A stretch of DNA of 39,368 nt from a virus. The stretch is taken from positions 1 through 39,368 of IMG/VR virus record IMGVR_UViG_3300021477_000018; one strand, written 5' to 3'. A program made the translations under genes and the position numbers. This document shows, one piece after another, positions 22,050 to 31,137 of the stretch. Every line of letters begins with the position of its first letter. Position 1 is the first letter of the stretch. Below the pieces are notes generated by a model. The model did no database searches. It had not been told where the DNA came from and saw nothing but the letters and a program-made list of their open reading frames with translations.

Positions 22050-22133
22050 ACTATATCCTTGGGCCCTGTCACCTTAGCAAATGCCGTAGGCTTCCAAGTC
22101 AATCAGAGGAAGTTTATAGACCCCATTCTTTTT

Positions 22134-22445
22134 AGGGTCATTATTTTGGAGCGTTACTTGCTCGTTAATTGCCACAAAAGTGCCGTAGAAGGAAATTTTT
22201 GCGTCAATATCAACAACTGTCTGATTTTGGCCGGGAACTGGGTTACCAGTATTGCCTAATGGTACAAGTGCTGTATCCAGCGGATTGTATCTACGCATAC
22301 GAATAGTGGTCCCTGAATTAGCTTCCATCTTACGTCGCATAGCGGGTATTGCGTTAATGAAGTTAGGAACAGGTGTGGATAGCAATTTCATGCTAAACAT
22401 CTGAAGAACTGGTGATGGTAAAGTACTTGTAGTGACTACAGACAT
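22134..22445 (-). CDS. Major capsid protein, exon 1 (N-terminal 104 residues)
   Basis: Exon 1 starts at ATG 22445 (AGGAG 5 nt upstream; the ATG at 22448 is too close to it) and ends with codon CCT at the 5' splice site. The sequence (STLPSPVLQMFSMKLLSTPV, then PAMRRKMEANSGTTIRMRRY, PLGNTG, DAKISFYGTFVAINEQVTL and QNNDP) matches the start of N4-gp56-type capsid proteins. Joined to exon 2 it reads NNDP-VLNE, the expected continuation, giving 315 aa. Reading on unspliced adds 19 unrelated residues before a stop. This is the main shell protein; the scaffold is at 26375-27286 and the portal at 28982-31039. Confidence 0.88.
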
Positions 22446-22617
22446 CATTTCTCCTAAAATAAAATTAAACTATATAAGTCTTTGGCTTTTTACGGCTTGG
22501 ACTAGGTTAACTACTTTAAGTTGACGAAGCTTATTACGGTCGGTGAATTGATTGGGCGATGATCATACGGCCCGAGAATTTTTGTGAAGTTAGCGAGTCT
22601 TCGATACAGCTGCCGAT

Positions 22618-22647
22618 AGTATACAAAGAGAATGTATGAAGATTCAA
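22618..22647 (-). promoter_or_regulatory. Promoter for the capsid gene
   Basis: On the minus strand TTGAAT (22647-22642), 18 nt, TATACT (22623-22618) lies about 170 nt upstream of the capsid ATG and just after the terminator at 22656-22683. The -10 and its flank, TATACTATC, recur upstream of the small terminase gene (37411-37421). The 22449-22617 leader between promoter and capsid gene contains no gene I can support. Confidence 0.6.
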
Positions 22648-22655
22648 GAGAAAAC

Positions 22656-22683
22656 AAAAAGGACCCCCGAAGAGATCCTTTTT
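22656..22683. terminator. Bidirectional terminator between groEL/tRNA and the capsid gene
   Basis: AAAAAGGA (22656-22663) and TCCTTTTT (22676-22683) form a perfect 8-bp stem with a 12-nt loop. A- and U-tracts are built into the arms, so it could work in either direction. On the minus strand it would end transcripts from the chaperonin operon and tRNA before the capsid promoter. Confidence 0.65.
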
Positions 22684-22751
22684 GGCAAAATAAAAATAAC
22701 AACCAACTGGACACAACCAATTAATTAATATGAAGGAGCAAACGTTTTTAG

Positions 22752-22823
22752 GATACATTGAGGGAATCGAACACTCGTCCCTGCTCACTTAAGAGCAGAT
22801 TCTACCACTGAACTAAATGTATC
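22752..22823 (-). tRNA. tRNA-like gene, anticodon not assignable
   Basis: The minus strand folds as a cloverleaf: an acceptor stem of 7 bp extended to 8 (GATACATT / AATGTATC), D-arm GTTC-AGTGGTA-GAAT, anticodon stem TGCTC / GAGCA, a 5-nt variable region, and a T-arm with the standard loop TTCGATT and one mismatch in its stem. The anticodon loop is abnormal: 6 nt (TTAAGT) with a 5-bp stem, or 8 nt (CTTAAGTG) with a shifted stem. TAA (Leu) is the closest readable anticodon. No 3' CCA is encoded. The G-1/C73-type pair recalls tRNA-His but no GTG anticodon is in register. It may be degenerate. Confidence 0.55.
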
Positions 22824-22829
22824 ACTATT

Positions 22830-24698
<1,869 letters not shown>

Positions 24699-24699
<1 letters not shown>

Positions 24700-24950
24700 T
24701 ATAAAATCCCTAAGATATCTTCTTTTTGTAAAACTAAATACTTATCATCAAGAGCAGTTCCCATATACTTTTTGAAGAATACTCTATCTCCAATTTGTAA
24801 TTGAGTAGTTCTGCCAGGATTAATAACAGTACCTTTCTGAGTCTTCTCTTGAGCTTCAGTTGGAACATAGAGTCCACTAGCAGTCTTAGTTTCTTTTGGT
24901 TCTAATTCGACAAGAACATTGTCATTGATTGGCTTAAAGGTATCAAACAT
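24699..24950 (-). CDS. groES: GroES-type co-chaperonin
   Basis: 83 aa from ATG 24950, chosen for the strong AGGAGGAG upstream; the frame extends to 24971. Residues match GroES: FKPINDNVLVELEPKETK, a mobile loop with TASGLYV where E. coli has SAGGIVL, KGTVINPG, IGDRVFFKKYMG and the end EDILGIL. The roof hairpin between the PG turn and IGD is about 10 residues shorter than in E. coli GroES (83 versus 97 aa). It should cap the GroEL ring. The shorter roof and changed loop may suit a special substrate, as with T4 gp31, but that is inference. Confidence 0.92.
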
Positions 24951-25434
24951 TACACTCCTCCTCATCTTCATGATTATCTGTTATGAAAGAATTAATTACT
25001 AACTTATAAAGATTTTGCATTTCTTCAGATGCTTCGACTATAGAACCATCTTTTAAAATGTGCTTAATATTTTGATTCTCAGGATTTTTTAAATTAGGTT
25101 GATTTAAAAAATCCCTATATTTTTCTATAGCTTCAATAGCTACCTTTGAAGAAGTGAAAATATGCGATCTGTTACCATATATATCCTTATTATGATTATC
25201 ATCCCATGAATCTATCATATCTATAAGAAGATCTTCTTTATCATTTCTTTCTAAAAAATCTATAGGCAAAAAATATTGATACCCATTTCGTTTAGCTTTA
25301 TCTTTAATCCATAAACTAATCTGCTTATTTTCTTTATTGCGTTCTCTTTGTATGTTGTGTAATTTTTCAGAAAAATTATCAAAAATCTTAAACCATAAAA
25401 TCTCTTTCAATTCTTTCATTTTATAAAGACTCAT
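24943..25434 (-). CDS. Hypothetical protein upstream of groES
   Basis: 163 aa. A basic helical N-terminal half (IFDNFSEKLHNIQRERNKEN) leads to a middle with DKEDLLIDMIDSWDDNHNKD and an acidic C-terminus (DNHEDEEECNV). No family recognised. Its last codons contain the groES Shine-Dalgarno site and overlap the groES start by 8 nt, so it is the first gene of a four-gene chaperonin operon that follows a terminator. Confidence 0.55.
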   Translation of the reverse strand: MSLYKMKELKEILWFKIFDNFSEKLHNIQRERNKENKQISLWIKDKAKRNGYQYFLPIDFLERNDKEDLLIDMIDSWDDNHNKDIYGNRSHIFTSSKVAIEAIEKYRDFLNQPNLKNPENQNIKHILKDGSIVEASEEMQNLYKLVINSFITDNHEDEEECNV

Positions 25435-25477
25435 TCCATTTTATCATCATGTTATCGGTATTTTATCAGCAGAGAGT

Positions 25478-25539
25478 AAAAAATCAGGGCATCCATAACA
25501 ATAAGGAATGTGGACTTATTGCGGGGTTGTATGCCCTGA
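25478..25539 (-). terminator. Terminator with nested hairpins ahead of the chaperonin operon
   Basis: On the minus strand TCAGGGCAT (25539-25531) pairs with ATGCCCTGA (25492-25484), followed by TTTTTT. Inside it, CAATAAG (25521-25515) pairs with CTTATTG (25505-25499). It ends the scaffold/endolysin transcript before the groES-groEL operon. The loop-within-stem form could also allow regulated readthrough. Confidence 0.75.
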
Positions 25540-25575
25540 CACAGGAAGTATATAAAAATTGAAGATGAGTGTAAA

Positions 25576-25785
25576 TTATTTATCTTCTTCAGGTTCTTCA
25601 GGATCTGGTGATCCAACAACGCAATCCAAAACACTGTATTCAAATTCATCATCCCAAAAGATAACATCAACGATATCTTCAAACTCTATCTTATCAGTAT
25701 CTCTTACAATAATTAATGCGCAATTATCTTTATCAACACCATGCGCAGTAAATGCTAACATGGTCATAAATAGCAAAATCTTCAT
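25576..25785 (-). CDS. Small exported protein next to the endolysin
   Basis: 69 aa from ATG 25785, chosen because the product then starts with a signal peptide (MKILLFMTMLAFTAHGVDKD, likely cleavage after AHG); GGGG lies upstream. The mature part is acidic (DTDKIEFEDIVDVIFWDD, and a DPEEPEEDK end) with two cysteines. It is 10 nt downstream of the M15 endolysin gene, so a periplasmic role in lysis is plausible; no lipobox is seen, which speaks against a classical o-spanin. Confidence 0.55.
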   Translation of the reverse strand: MKILLFMTMLAFTAHGVDKDNCALIIVRDTDKIEFEDIVDVIFWDDEFEYSVLDCVVGSPDPEEPEEDK

Positions 25786-25795
25786 ACTTACCCCA

Positions 25796-26170
25796 TTATT
25801 TAGAAGGAGCATCATTTCTTTCCATATGGTTACCGTCGGCACGTTTAAAGTGACCACCCCATCGGTTAGCAGGCGACAATGATTCCCAGTATTTACCTAT
25901 TTCAGCATAATCTTCAGTCTTATCTAAATATACACCATCTCGAAACAGGTTAATATCAATAGCTAGACGCTTACAATGCAAACTATCTATAATACCTTTA
26001 CCTTCCTTAGCATATAAAGCAGCTTGTTCAGGTGATCTCATTGCCTCACCATACGTAAATGTATAACCAAGACCATAAATCTCTTTAAATAACTCTAAAG
26101 TATCTCGAGCAAATAGCTGTTGCAGTTCAGACAGAAGCATCCCATTCTCCTCATCATAATCAAATTGCAT
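25796..26170 (-). CDS. M15-family D-Ala/L-Ala-type peptidase, endolysin
   Basis: 124 aa from ATG 26170, which overlaps the TAA of the preceding gene (TAATG); a TTG at 26188 is possible but unnecessary. The M15C zinc-peptidase signature is present: YGEAMRSPEQAALYAKEGKG, then SLHCKRLAIDI (His65 and Asp72 as zinc ligands) and GGHFKRADGNHME (His115). Such enzymes cut peptidoglycan peptide stems (T5 and A500 endolysin group), so it would open the cell wall at lysis. No signal peptide, so release depends on a holin. Confidence 0.88.
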   Translation of the reverse strand: MQFDYDEENGMLLSELQQLFARDTLELFKEIYGLGYTFTYGEAMRSPEQAALYAKEGKGIIDSLHCKRLAIDINLFRDGVYLDKTEDYAEIGKYWESLSPANRWGGHFKRADGNHMERNDAPSK

Positions 26171-26385
26171 TATATTCTTTCTTTCCAAGCCTTAACTAAT
26201 ACTTCAATATCAATATTATATTTTTTTGATATATCTTTAAGCATAGGATCTTCAACAGTAGTGTTTTCATATCTAGCTCCACTCGTAGAACATATATGAT
26301 GTATTCCACTATCACTTTTCTTCAAAAGAAAATATCCATTAAGTCCTACTTTCAATCCATCTCTAAATAAATAATTATCTGGCAT
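26170..26385 (-). CDS. Hypothetical 71-aa protein between scaffold and endolysin
   Basis: 71 aa. The N-terminal part is beta-rich (LKVGLNGYFLLKKSDSGIHH) and the C-terminal helix reads KDISKKYNIDIEVLVKAWKE. Its ATG overlaps the end of the scaffold gene out of frame by 11 nt and its TAA overlaps the endolysin start by 1 nt, so translation is coupled on both sides. Not recognised. Confidence 0.5.
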   Translation of the reverse strand: MPDNYLFRDGLKVGLNGYFLLKKSDSGIHHICSTSGARYENTTVEDPMLKDISKKYNIDIEVLVKAWKERI

Positions 26386-27286
26386 TATTAGCAGCTCTTC
26401 TCGTTTCTAAATATAAAGATCGTGATTGATCAGGTGTCATCCCTTCAGCAAATGCATTGGCCATACCTAATGCACTGTCACCCTTCTTAGGAGATAGTGA
26501 TGCAACGCCCTTTGGTTTAGCAGCATTCATATGAGCAAGCTTCTTATCTTGCGTAAATATATCTTCTTTATAAATGCCATATTGTTTAATCATTTGATAA
26601 GCGAGCTTCTTTTGAACGTGTATATTATCATTCTTAAGAATTGTTTCAGCAAGTTCGGGATTTAATGCCTCAAGCTGGTTAAGATTTTCAGTGGTCATAA
26701 CCTTGTCAAAATCAGCATATGATGATCTCAATTGAGATTCATTCGTCTGCATAACCATTTTCTTATTGTTATCTTCTAGTTGTTCTAGCTTCTTCTCAAG
26801 ATATTTAACCTTTGCCGCAACGCTTTTGTGTTGCTTACCTTCAACAAGTTCATTATCATCAATCTTTTCATACTCATCTTGCTCTACAATTTGTTTCACA
26901 ACAGGCTGATTACCTTGTTTGTATTCAAGAAGTGCTTTCATTAATTGTGATTTCTCATACTCTGACTTGGCTAGTTCGCGATCTGACTGTTCTTTAAGTA
27001 GTCGCATTTCTCTAATATTAAGCTCTGTTGCTTGAGAGTATTTTCTCGTAACTGGTTGAGTAATCTCCGGCTCCTGCTCAACCTCTTCTTCTTCATACGT
27101 TTCTTCTTCATATGATTGTTCCTGGGGTGCACCATATTGCTCCTCTGATTCATGTAATTCTGAAGTCTCATTCCGAGATTCCATGGTAGTTTCTTCAGTT
27201 TGCACACCAAATTGCTCTTGCATCTTTTGCTCAGCAAGTGCATTCATTTCCTTAACTTGACTCTTACTTACTTGTGGTAAACTCAT
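26375..27286 (-). CDS. Capsid scaffolding protein
   Basis: 303 aa. A very acidic N-terminal third (EEETYEEEEVEQEPE near residue 60) is followed by a long coiled coil (about residues 95-200, EMRLLKEQSDRELAKSEYEK and KVKYLEKKLEQLEDNNKK) and a C-terminal part that turns basic (AAKPKGVASLSPKKG, ending LETRRAANNAR). This is the usual composition of P22-like scaffolds, which copolymerise with capsid protein through a basic C-terminal hairpin and exit before packaging. Located between the portal and the capsid gene, as expected. Confidence 0.75.
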   Translation of the reverse strand: MSLPQVSKSQVKEMNALAEQKMQEQFGVQTEETTMESRNETSELHESEEQYGAPQEQSYEEETYEEEEVEQEPEITQPVTRKYSQATELNIREMRLLKEQSDRELAKSEYEKSQLMKALLEYKQGNQPVVKQIVEQDEYEKIDDNELVEGKQHKSVAAKVKYLEKKLEQLEDNNKKMVMQTNESQLRSSYADFDKVMTTENLNQLEALNPELAETILKNDNIHVQKKLAYQMIKQYGIYKEDIFTQDKKLAHMNAAKPKGVASLSPKKGDSALGMANAFAEGMTPDQSRSLYLETRRAANNAR

Positions 27287-27300
27287 ACTATCTCCTTTAA

Positions 27301-27804
27301 TTAGATTTTTTCACTTTGTAATTTCTCACCATTAAGCTTCTTAGCTAATCGCAATAACGTACCATCACGATCTTCAAGTACAAATCGTAATAGCTCTTGT
27401 TTTTCAGTAGGAACCTCTAAAGCGTAATCTGTTAATAACTGAGCTGCTTCTTTAGAAGGTAATACCCACAAGAATTCAGGATTCTCTTTAATGTAATGGT
27501 ATTTGAATACTGTTTGATCGTAGGTAGGCGTCGGACACGATTTTCGATGAAAGAACTGGTTACGTATGACATTTTTCATATTGCGTTCTTTGCGAGTCTG
27601 AACTTCAACATAAAAATCATGACCATACGATATACGACCAGATTCAATAGTATCAGCCATAACTCTATCCCAGTCTGCAAGCATTTCACCCATTTGTTCA
27701 TCAGATGAGTGGGCGTTAAGACCTGGATCAAGTTCAGCTTTCTTTAATAGATCGGTTGCTATCTTGCCAACCTTTTCACGTTTTCCAAGAGGTGTATTCT
27801 TCAT
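27301..27804 (-). CDS. Hypothetical protein of the head module
   Basis: 167 aa. Helical, mixed charge, with RISYGHDFYVEVQTRKERNM, HRKSCPTPTYDQTVFKYHY and a C-terminal EDRDGTLLRLAKKLNGEK. Not recognised as a named family, though such a protein commonly sits between portal and scaffold genes in related phages. Possibly a head-assembly factor. An RNA hairpin precedes it. Confidence 0.5.
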   Translation of the reverse strand: MKNTPLGKREKVGKIATDLLKKAELDPGLNAHSSDEQMGEMLADWDRVMADTIESGRISYGHDFYVEVQTRKERNMKNVIRNQFFHRKSCPTPTYDQTVFKYHYIKENPEFLWVLPSKEAAQLLTDYALEVPTEKQELLRFVLEDRDGTLLRLAKKLNGEKLQSEKI

Positions 27805-27826
27805 CGATCTCCTTTAATATAAGAAC

Positions 27827-27867
27827 TCTGGATACTGCATGCATAAATCAAACATACAATATCCAGA
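27827..27867 (-). other. Inverted repeat in the 5' leader of the 27301-27804 gene
   Basis: TCTGGATA (27827-27834) and TATCCAGA (27860-27867) can form an 8-bp stem in the minus-strand RNA just upstream of the gene at 27804, with a further partial stem inside. No T-run follows, so it is more likely a processing or stabilising hairpin than a terminator. Confidence 0.4.
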
Positions 27868-27889
27868 TAGTAAGAACAGCAGTGTAATA

Positions 27890-28060
27890 CTATTTCTTTT
27901 TCTTAGATTTTCCAGCTTTTTTTGATTCAGAATAGCCAATCGCTAAAGCCTGATCTTTATCTGTTACTACTGGACCTTTTTTAGAACCACTGTGAAGTTT
28001 ACCTTCTTCGAACTCATGAATCACTTTTTTGATCTTTTTTTCAGATTTGTTCTTTGCCAT
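27890..28060 (-). CDS. Small basic protein, DUF6496-like
   Basis: 56 aa from ATG 28060 with SD AAGGAAA. It contains IKKVIHEFEEGKLHSGSKKG, then VVTDKDQALAIGYSESKKAG and a poly-Lys tail. This is the pattern K-V-x-H-E-F/Y-K-x-G-x-L-x-S-G...Q-A-I-A-I-x-x-S-E-A I know from DUF6496-type small proteins often found near phage portal genes. Function unknown. The strong positive charge suggests nucleic-acid contact. Confidence 0.65.
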   Translation of the reverse strand: MAKNKSEKKIKKVIHEFEEGKLHSGSKKGPVVTDKDQALAIGYSESKKAGKSKKKK

Positions 28061-28069
28061 AACATTTCC

Positions 28070-28321
28070 TTATTTATGTTCACAATACGAGCAATCATGC
28101 TTCTTCTTGCCTTTATGATCCATTTTTTCTAATGTTTCAGCAAGACGTGCTCTCTTACCTTCTTTTCCCTTATGCTTAGCAGCTTCTTCCAGTTTATCTT
28201 TAGGAATCTTCTTACCCATGGGAACATGTAGTTCTTTATGGAGCGCTCCTGGTTTTTTAATAGCGCCTTGAATCCATTTTTCTTTTGCTATTTCTTTTTT
28301 CCTTCTGTTTACCTTGATCAA
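28070..28321 (-). CDS. Small basic head-module protein
   Basis: 83 aa. KWIQGAIKKPGALHKELHVP, then GKKIPKDKLEEAAKHKGKEG and KRARLAETL form a motif seen in many phages beside portal or terminase genes, with a C-terminal C-x2-C-x-H (CSYCEH) here. The role is not established. It overlaps the preceding gene by 65 nt out of frame; the conserved start of the motif (KWIQGAI) requires most of that overlap. Confidence 0.6.
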   Translation of the reverse strand: MIKVNRRKKEIAKEKWIQGAIKKPGALHKELHVPMGKKIPKDKLEEAAKHKGKEGKRARLAETLEKMDHKGKKKHDCSYCEHK

Positions 28322-28511
28322 ACGTTAATCCGATATCGTTTTGACTATCACACTTTCCCAGTGAATCGACATATCTTTGAGCATCAAATATCTTACTCAT
28401 AGCCTTTTGAGGAAGATCAGCGATTGCATCAGGATAAAAAGGCATCATCTTGCTATCAGCAATACTCTGTTCGTATAGACGATCTACTTTCTTATAGTCT
28501 CTATTTTTCAT
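28257..28511 (-). CDS. Hypothetical 84-aa protein
   Basis: 84 aa. Helical N-terminus (NRDYKKVDRLYEQSIADSKM), a middle with KAMSKIFDAQRYVDSLG, and a basic C-terminus (KQKEKRNSKRKMDSRRY). Not recognised. The long overlap with the next gene is unusual for this tightly packed genome, but both frames look coding. Confidence 0.5.
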   Translation of the reverse strand: MKNRDYKKVDRLYEQSIADSKMMPFYPDAIADLPQKAMSKIFDAQRYVDSLGKCDSQNDIGLTFDQGKQKEKRNSKRKMDSRRY

Positions 28512-28530
28512 GGTATTCCTTAATATATTT

Positions 28531-28560
28531 TCTAAGTGTAAAGCGAACCCTACACTTAGA
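28531..28560 (-). other. Perfect 10-bp inverted repeat (RNA hairpin)
   Basis: TCTAAGTGTA (28531-28540) and TACACTTAGA (28551-28560) form a perfect 10-bp stem with a 10-nt loop, located between the 28566-28712 and 28257-28511 genes. On the minus strand it is followed by AAAATATA, not a T-run. It may stabilise or process the head-gene mRNA. Confidence 0.5.
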
Positions 28561-28565
28561 GTATT

Positions 28566-28712
28566 TTATCTTACCAAAGAAGCATTCTGAGAATTAATAA
28601 TCTGTTTAATCCTCGCTTCCTTTTCTGTTGGCTTTGAAGCAATGTTTGCTGGCACGCCAAGTATCTTCCATGCGATTTGGCGCGCTAACCCTTTTGGGCG
28701 CGGCATTATCAT
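28566..28712 (-). CDS. Hypothetical 48-aa basic protein
   Basis: 48 aa from ATG 28712 (or ATG 28706, MPRPKGLARQ). Basic N-terminus PRPKGLARQIAWKILGVP, then a charged helix (TEKEARIKQIINSQ). It starts 2 nt after the stop of the preceding gene. Codon use is like its neighbours and base composition is slightly richer in GC. Not recognised. Confidence 0.5.
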   Translation of the reverse strand: MIMPRPKGLARQIAWKILGVPANIASKPTEKEARIKQIINSQNASLVR

Positions 28713-28714
28713 GA

Positions 28715-28912
28715 TTAATACTTTGTAGGCTTCAGCCCTTTACGAGCCATTCTCAAATCAGCATTCATCTGCTCATTAGCACCAGCAATAGTATCATCCA
28801 TAGTATTGTTAATGCCACCATCTACTTCTGGCCATTTATCATACTTGATTTCTTGTGGCATATTAGCAGTTGCTCTTGGATCATTACTGATCATTCCACG
28901 TGACTTTGACAT
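28715..28912 (-). CDS. Hypothetical 65-aa protein after the portal gene
   Basis: 65 aa from ATG 28912, chosen for AAAGGATCC upstream; the frame opens at 28939 without an RBS. It contains SRGMISNDPRATANMPQEIK, then GGINNTMDDTIAGANEQMNA, and a basic end (RKGLKPTKY). Small Asn/Met-rich proteins of this kind occur next to portal genes; function unknown. Confidence 0.5.
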   Translation of the reverse strand: MSKSRGMISNDPRATANMPQEIKYDKWPEVDGGINNTMDDTIAGANEQMNADLRMARKGLKPTKY

Positions 28913-28981
28913 AGCGGATCCTTTTGTTTTAGATATCAACTTTCCTACATAAAACCATTCTATATAGGATCGATGATTATA

Positions 28982-31039
28982 TTACTGTTCGTTTACTGGA
29001 GATTCAACAACTTTTGATTCAGCTTCTTGTGCATATGCCTGGGTATTTTGTATCTCTTGACTCTTTAACGCATTCGTCATATTTATCAACTGCTCTATAT
29101 GAGATATATCTAATCCTTCAAGTTCTTTCATAGCCTTAATCTTGTCTAATAATGCACGCTCTTGATCAGAGTTAGCTTCACTAATTTTCTGAATAGCCAA
29201 TGCTCTATTCTCTTCAACACGTGATGAACGTTCCAGATATAGACCAAGATCTGCTTTTGCACGAGCAAGCGCCAATTCGATCTGAGCTTTCTGTAATTCC
29301 ATAGCCATTTGAGCTTGCGCTTGAGCTTGTTGTTGTTGTGCTTTCTCAGCAGCTTCAAGATTCTTAATAATTCTATCTTTGTTCTGTAAAGTAGCTGCTT
29401 CAAGTAAATCAGCAGGAGTTATAGGAACACCAAGTTCTTTAAGTTGTAACATTTGAGCAAATTGCATTTGTCGTTGCGTTGCTGTATTCAATCCATCTTC
29501 AACTTCAGCATGATATCTACCAAAAGCTTTATTATGGAACTGTTGTGTTGGCTCTTCACCCTCAAGAATCTTCTTAATCTTACCTGGTGTAAAGTTAGCT
29601 TGTATAACATCAATAATTAACTTTCCTAAAAGCTTCTGAGATCGATCCAGTTGATCGAAATATATCTGGAGAGTAGTTAGGCCAGCATTTTGACGTAACA
29701 TGCTTAATATGCCAGCTTTATCGTCCTGGCTACTGCCAAGTAATTCTTCATTCACTCCAGAAATTTGAGAAATTTCTTCACCCATAAGTTGAGAAACCTG
29801 TAACGTTGTTGGTGGTAATTGTGGTGGTATAATTTGCTGTGCGTCATTCATATCAGAATCAGCTGTCATAAACAGACCTTTACCCTGGCCAGCTTGTTGG
29901 TAAACATCGTTTGGATCAATCAATGAGCCTTCTTTTACTTTCCAGCCACCATTCAGTCCAGCTTCAAGATAATCTAACTCAATCTGCTTGCGTCTATTGA
30001 ATAAAAACTGTGGGTCCCTCAACATCCTCACCATACCCTGTACGCGCAGGTAATAGTAAGGTAATTGCGGTGTATAATGAGCAAATACCCCAATAAATGG
30101 GTATGTATCAATTCCTAAGACATTTGGACCATCGTACATGACCTTATTTTGAAGTACTATTGCCATACGAACTGTAGGTATTTGTTGTTCAATCATGGTC
30201 ACCTGAGGATACATTTCGAGAAATGCAGCAAGACCTTCATCATTTGTTGATTTCCATTCAAGCGTTTCCCCTGTTTCTGCATCGACTAACATCTTCTGAC
30301 TTCTATAGTCCTTATAGTAGTATTCATCGTATGAGAGCAGGTTTTGAATGGAGTAATTGTAGCTCTCAGGCAGGTACGTAAACTTCCCATCACGGCCATT
30401 TCCAGAGGCATATCCAGCAAGATCTATAATCTCTTCTTCTTTATCAGGAAGGATTGAAAGTGCTTCAGCTTTCGTTATAAAACTACGTTTCCAGATATAG
30501 TTACAATCAGATAAGTCATGCTTTCTAAAATATGGATCTATGAGGAAGGAATTTGGGGGCGATGTATCAAGTTTGATATTGCCTGAAACAGGATCGTTAC
30601 GGTAATCAACCCACACTTGGAGTAAATTCATACCAGTAACTAAAGCATTATGAAATGCTTCTGATATCGTATCGAGCATACATTCTTGATTCATACACCA
30701 CGTAATAACTTTTGTTAATTGATCTGCTGTCTGATTGTCAGCATTTTCTATGGGAACTGCTACGATAGATTTTCGTACTTGTCGTTGTCGACCACTGACC
30801 ATATTAATGACGCGGCGTATTCTATTAAAACTAAATACGTGTCTTCGAGCTATAGGTATAGAACCGTAAACCTCGCTCCAGATCGTCTGATCGCCACACT
30901 CAAATCTTTGGTCAATATCTGCTTCGGTCCACATTGTTTGATTCAGGGTAATACTTTCAGCGTAAGATGTTTCCATCTTAATCAGTATACCTTGGTTTTT
31001 CTCATCGTAGTATTGAGTAGAAACTGGGTATAATGGCAT
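28982..31039 (-). CDS. P22-like portal protein
   Basis: 685 aa. The core has the P22-type portal order: a helical N-terminus (about 1-80) with RRHVFSFNRIRRVINMVSGR, a wing region with PPNSFLIDPYFRKHDLSDCN, YPFIGVFAHYTPQLPYYYLR then VQGMVRMLRDPQFLFNRRKQ, and SGVNEELLGSSQDDKAGILS. The C-terminal about 130 residues are a Gln/Ala/Glu-rich long helix (KAQQQQAQAQAQMAMELQKA), equivalent to the barrel that projects into the P22 head. The dodecameric ring is the packaging and ejection channel and nucleates head assembly with the scaffold. The start follows AGGAGT. Confidence 0.88.
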   Translation of the reverse strand: MPLYPVSTQYYDEKNQGILIKMETSYAESITLNQTMWTEADIDQRFECGDQTIWSEVYGSIPIARRHVFSFNRIRRVINMVSGRQRQVRKSIVAVPIENADNQTADQLTKVITWCMNQECMLDTISEAFHNALVTGMNLLQVWVDYRNDPVSGNIKLDTSPPNSFLIDPYFRKHDLSDCNYIWKRSFITKAEALSILPDKEEEIIDLAGYASGNGRDGKFTYLPESYNYSIQNLLSYDEYYYKDYRSQKMLVDAETGETLEWKSTNDEGLAAFLEMYPQVTMIEQQIPTVRMAIVLQNKVMYDGPNVLGIDTYPFIGVFAHYTPQLPYYYLRVQGMVRMLRDPQFLFNRRKQIELDYLEAGLNGGWKVKEGSLIDPNDVYQQAGQGKGLFMTADSDMNDAQQIIPPQLPPTTLQVSQLMGEEISQISGVNEELLGSSQDDKAGILSMLRQNAGLTTLQIYFDQLDRSQKLLGKLIIDVIQANFTPGKIKKILEGEEPTQQFHNKAFGRYHAEVEDGLNTATQRQMQFAQMLQLKELGVPITPADLLEAATLQNKDRIIKNLEAAEKAQQQQAQAQAQMAMELQKAQIELALARAKADLGLYLERSSRVEENRALAIQKISEANSDQERALLDKIKAMKELEGLDISHIEQLINMTNALKSQEIQNTQAYAQEAESKVVESPVNEQ

Positions 31040-31137
31040 ACTTAACTCCTATCTTTAAATATAAATTTACATTCAAGATAGAAGATAAGTTACACTGATT
31101 CTATTAAATTATTTGAGTGTGTTACTATCAGATATTT

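Larger units (their letters stand above)
21330..22133 (-). ncRNA. Group I self-splicing intron in the capsid gene (804 nt)
   Basis: Intron boundaries are supported by RNA pairing. P1: exon end GACCCU (22139-22134) pairs with GGGGUC (22124-22119), leaving the required U-G at the splice site. P10: AGAAU (22129-22125) pairs with the exon 2 start GUUCU (21329-21325). The 3' core shows GGUGAACGACUAAG (R, P7 5' side) within 21445-21461, P8 hairpin ACUCU...AGAGU (21421-21436), AUGCGAUAGUCUGACC (S, P7 3' side; 21405-21420) and a P9 hairpin (21387-21405). CUUCCUC (22106-22112) can pair with GAGGAAG (21437-21443) as P3. The last intron base is G. The endonuclease gene fills the space between the two core halves. 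Confidence 0.9.

Noticed and set aside
21330-22133. An intein or a simple insertion in the capsid gene
   Set aside because: No intein splicing blocks are present in the capsid frame, stops occur at once, and complete group I pairing elements explain the insert.
22461-22545. Open stretch on the minus strand reading NQFTDRNKLRQLKVVNLVQA
   Set aside because: It looks protein-like but is preceded by a stop with no ATG, GTG or TTG before it. I could not support translation.
22511-22788. Two overlapping minus-strand frames upstream of the capsid gene
   Set aside because: They run through the terminator, promoter and tRNA-like gene, lack RBSs and have no protein-like pattern.
25452-25682. 76-aa minus-strand frame across the terminator
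   Set aside because: It overlaps the exported protein gene in another frame and reads through the strong terminator hairpin.
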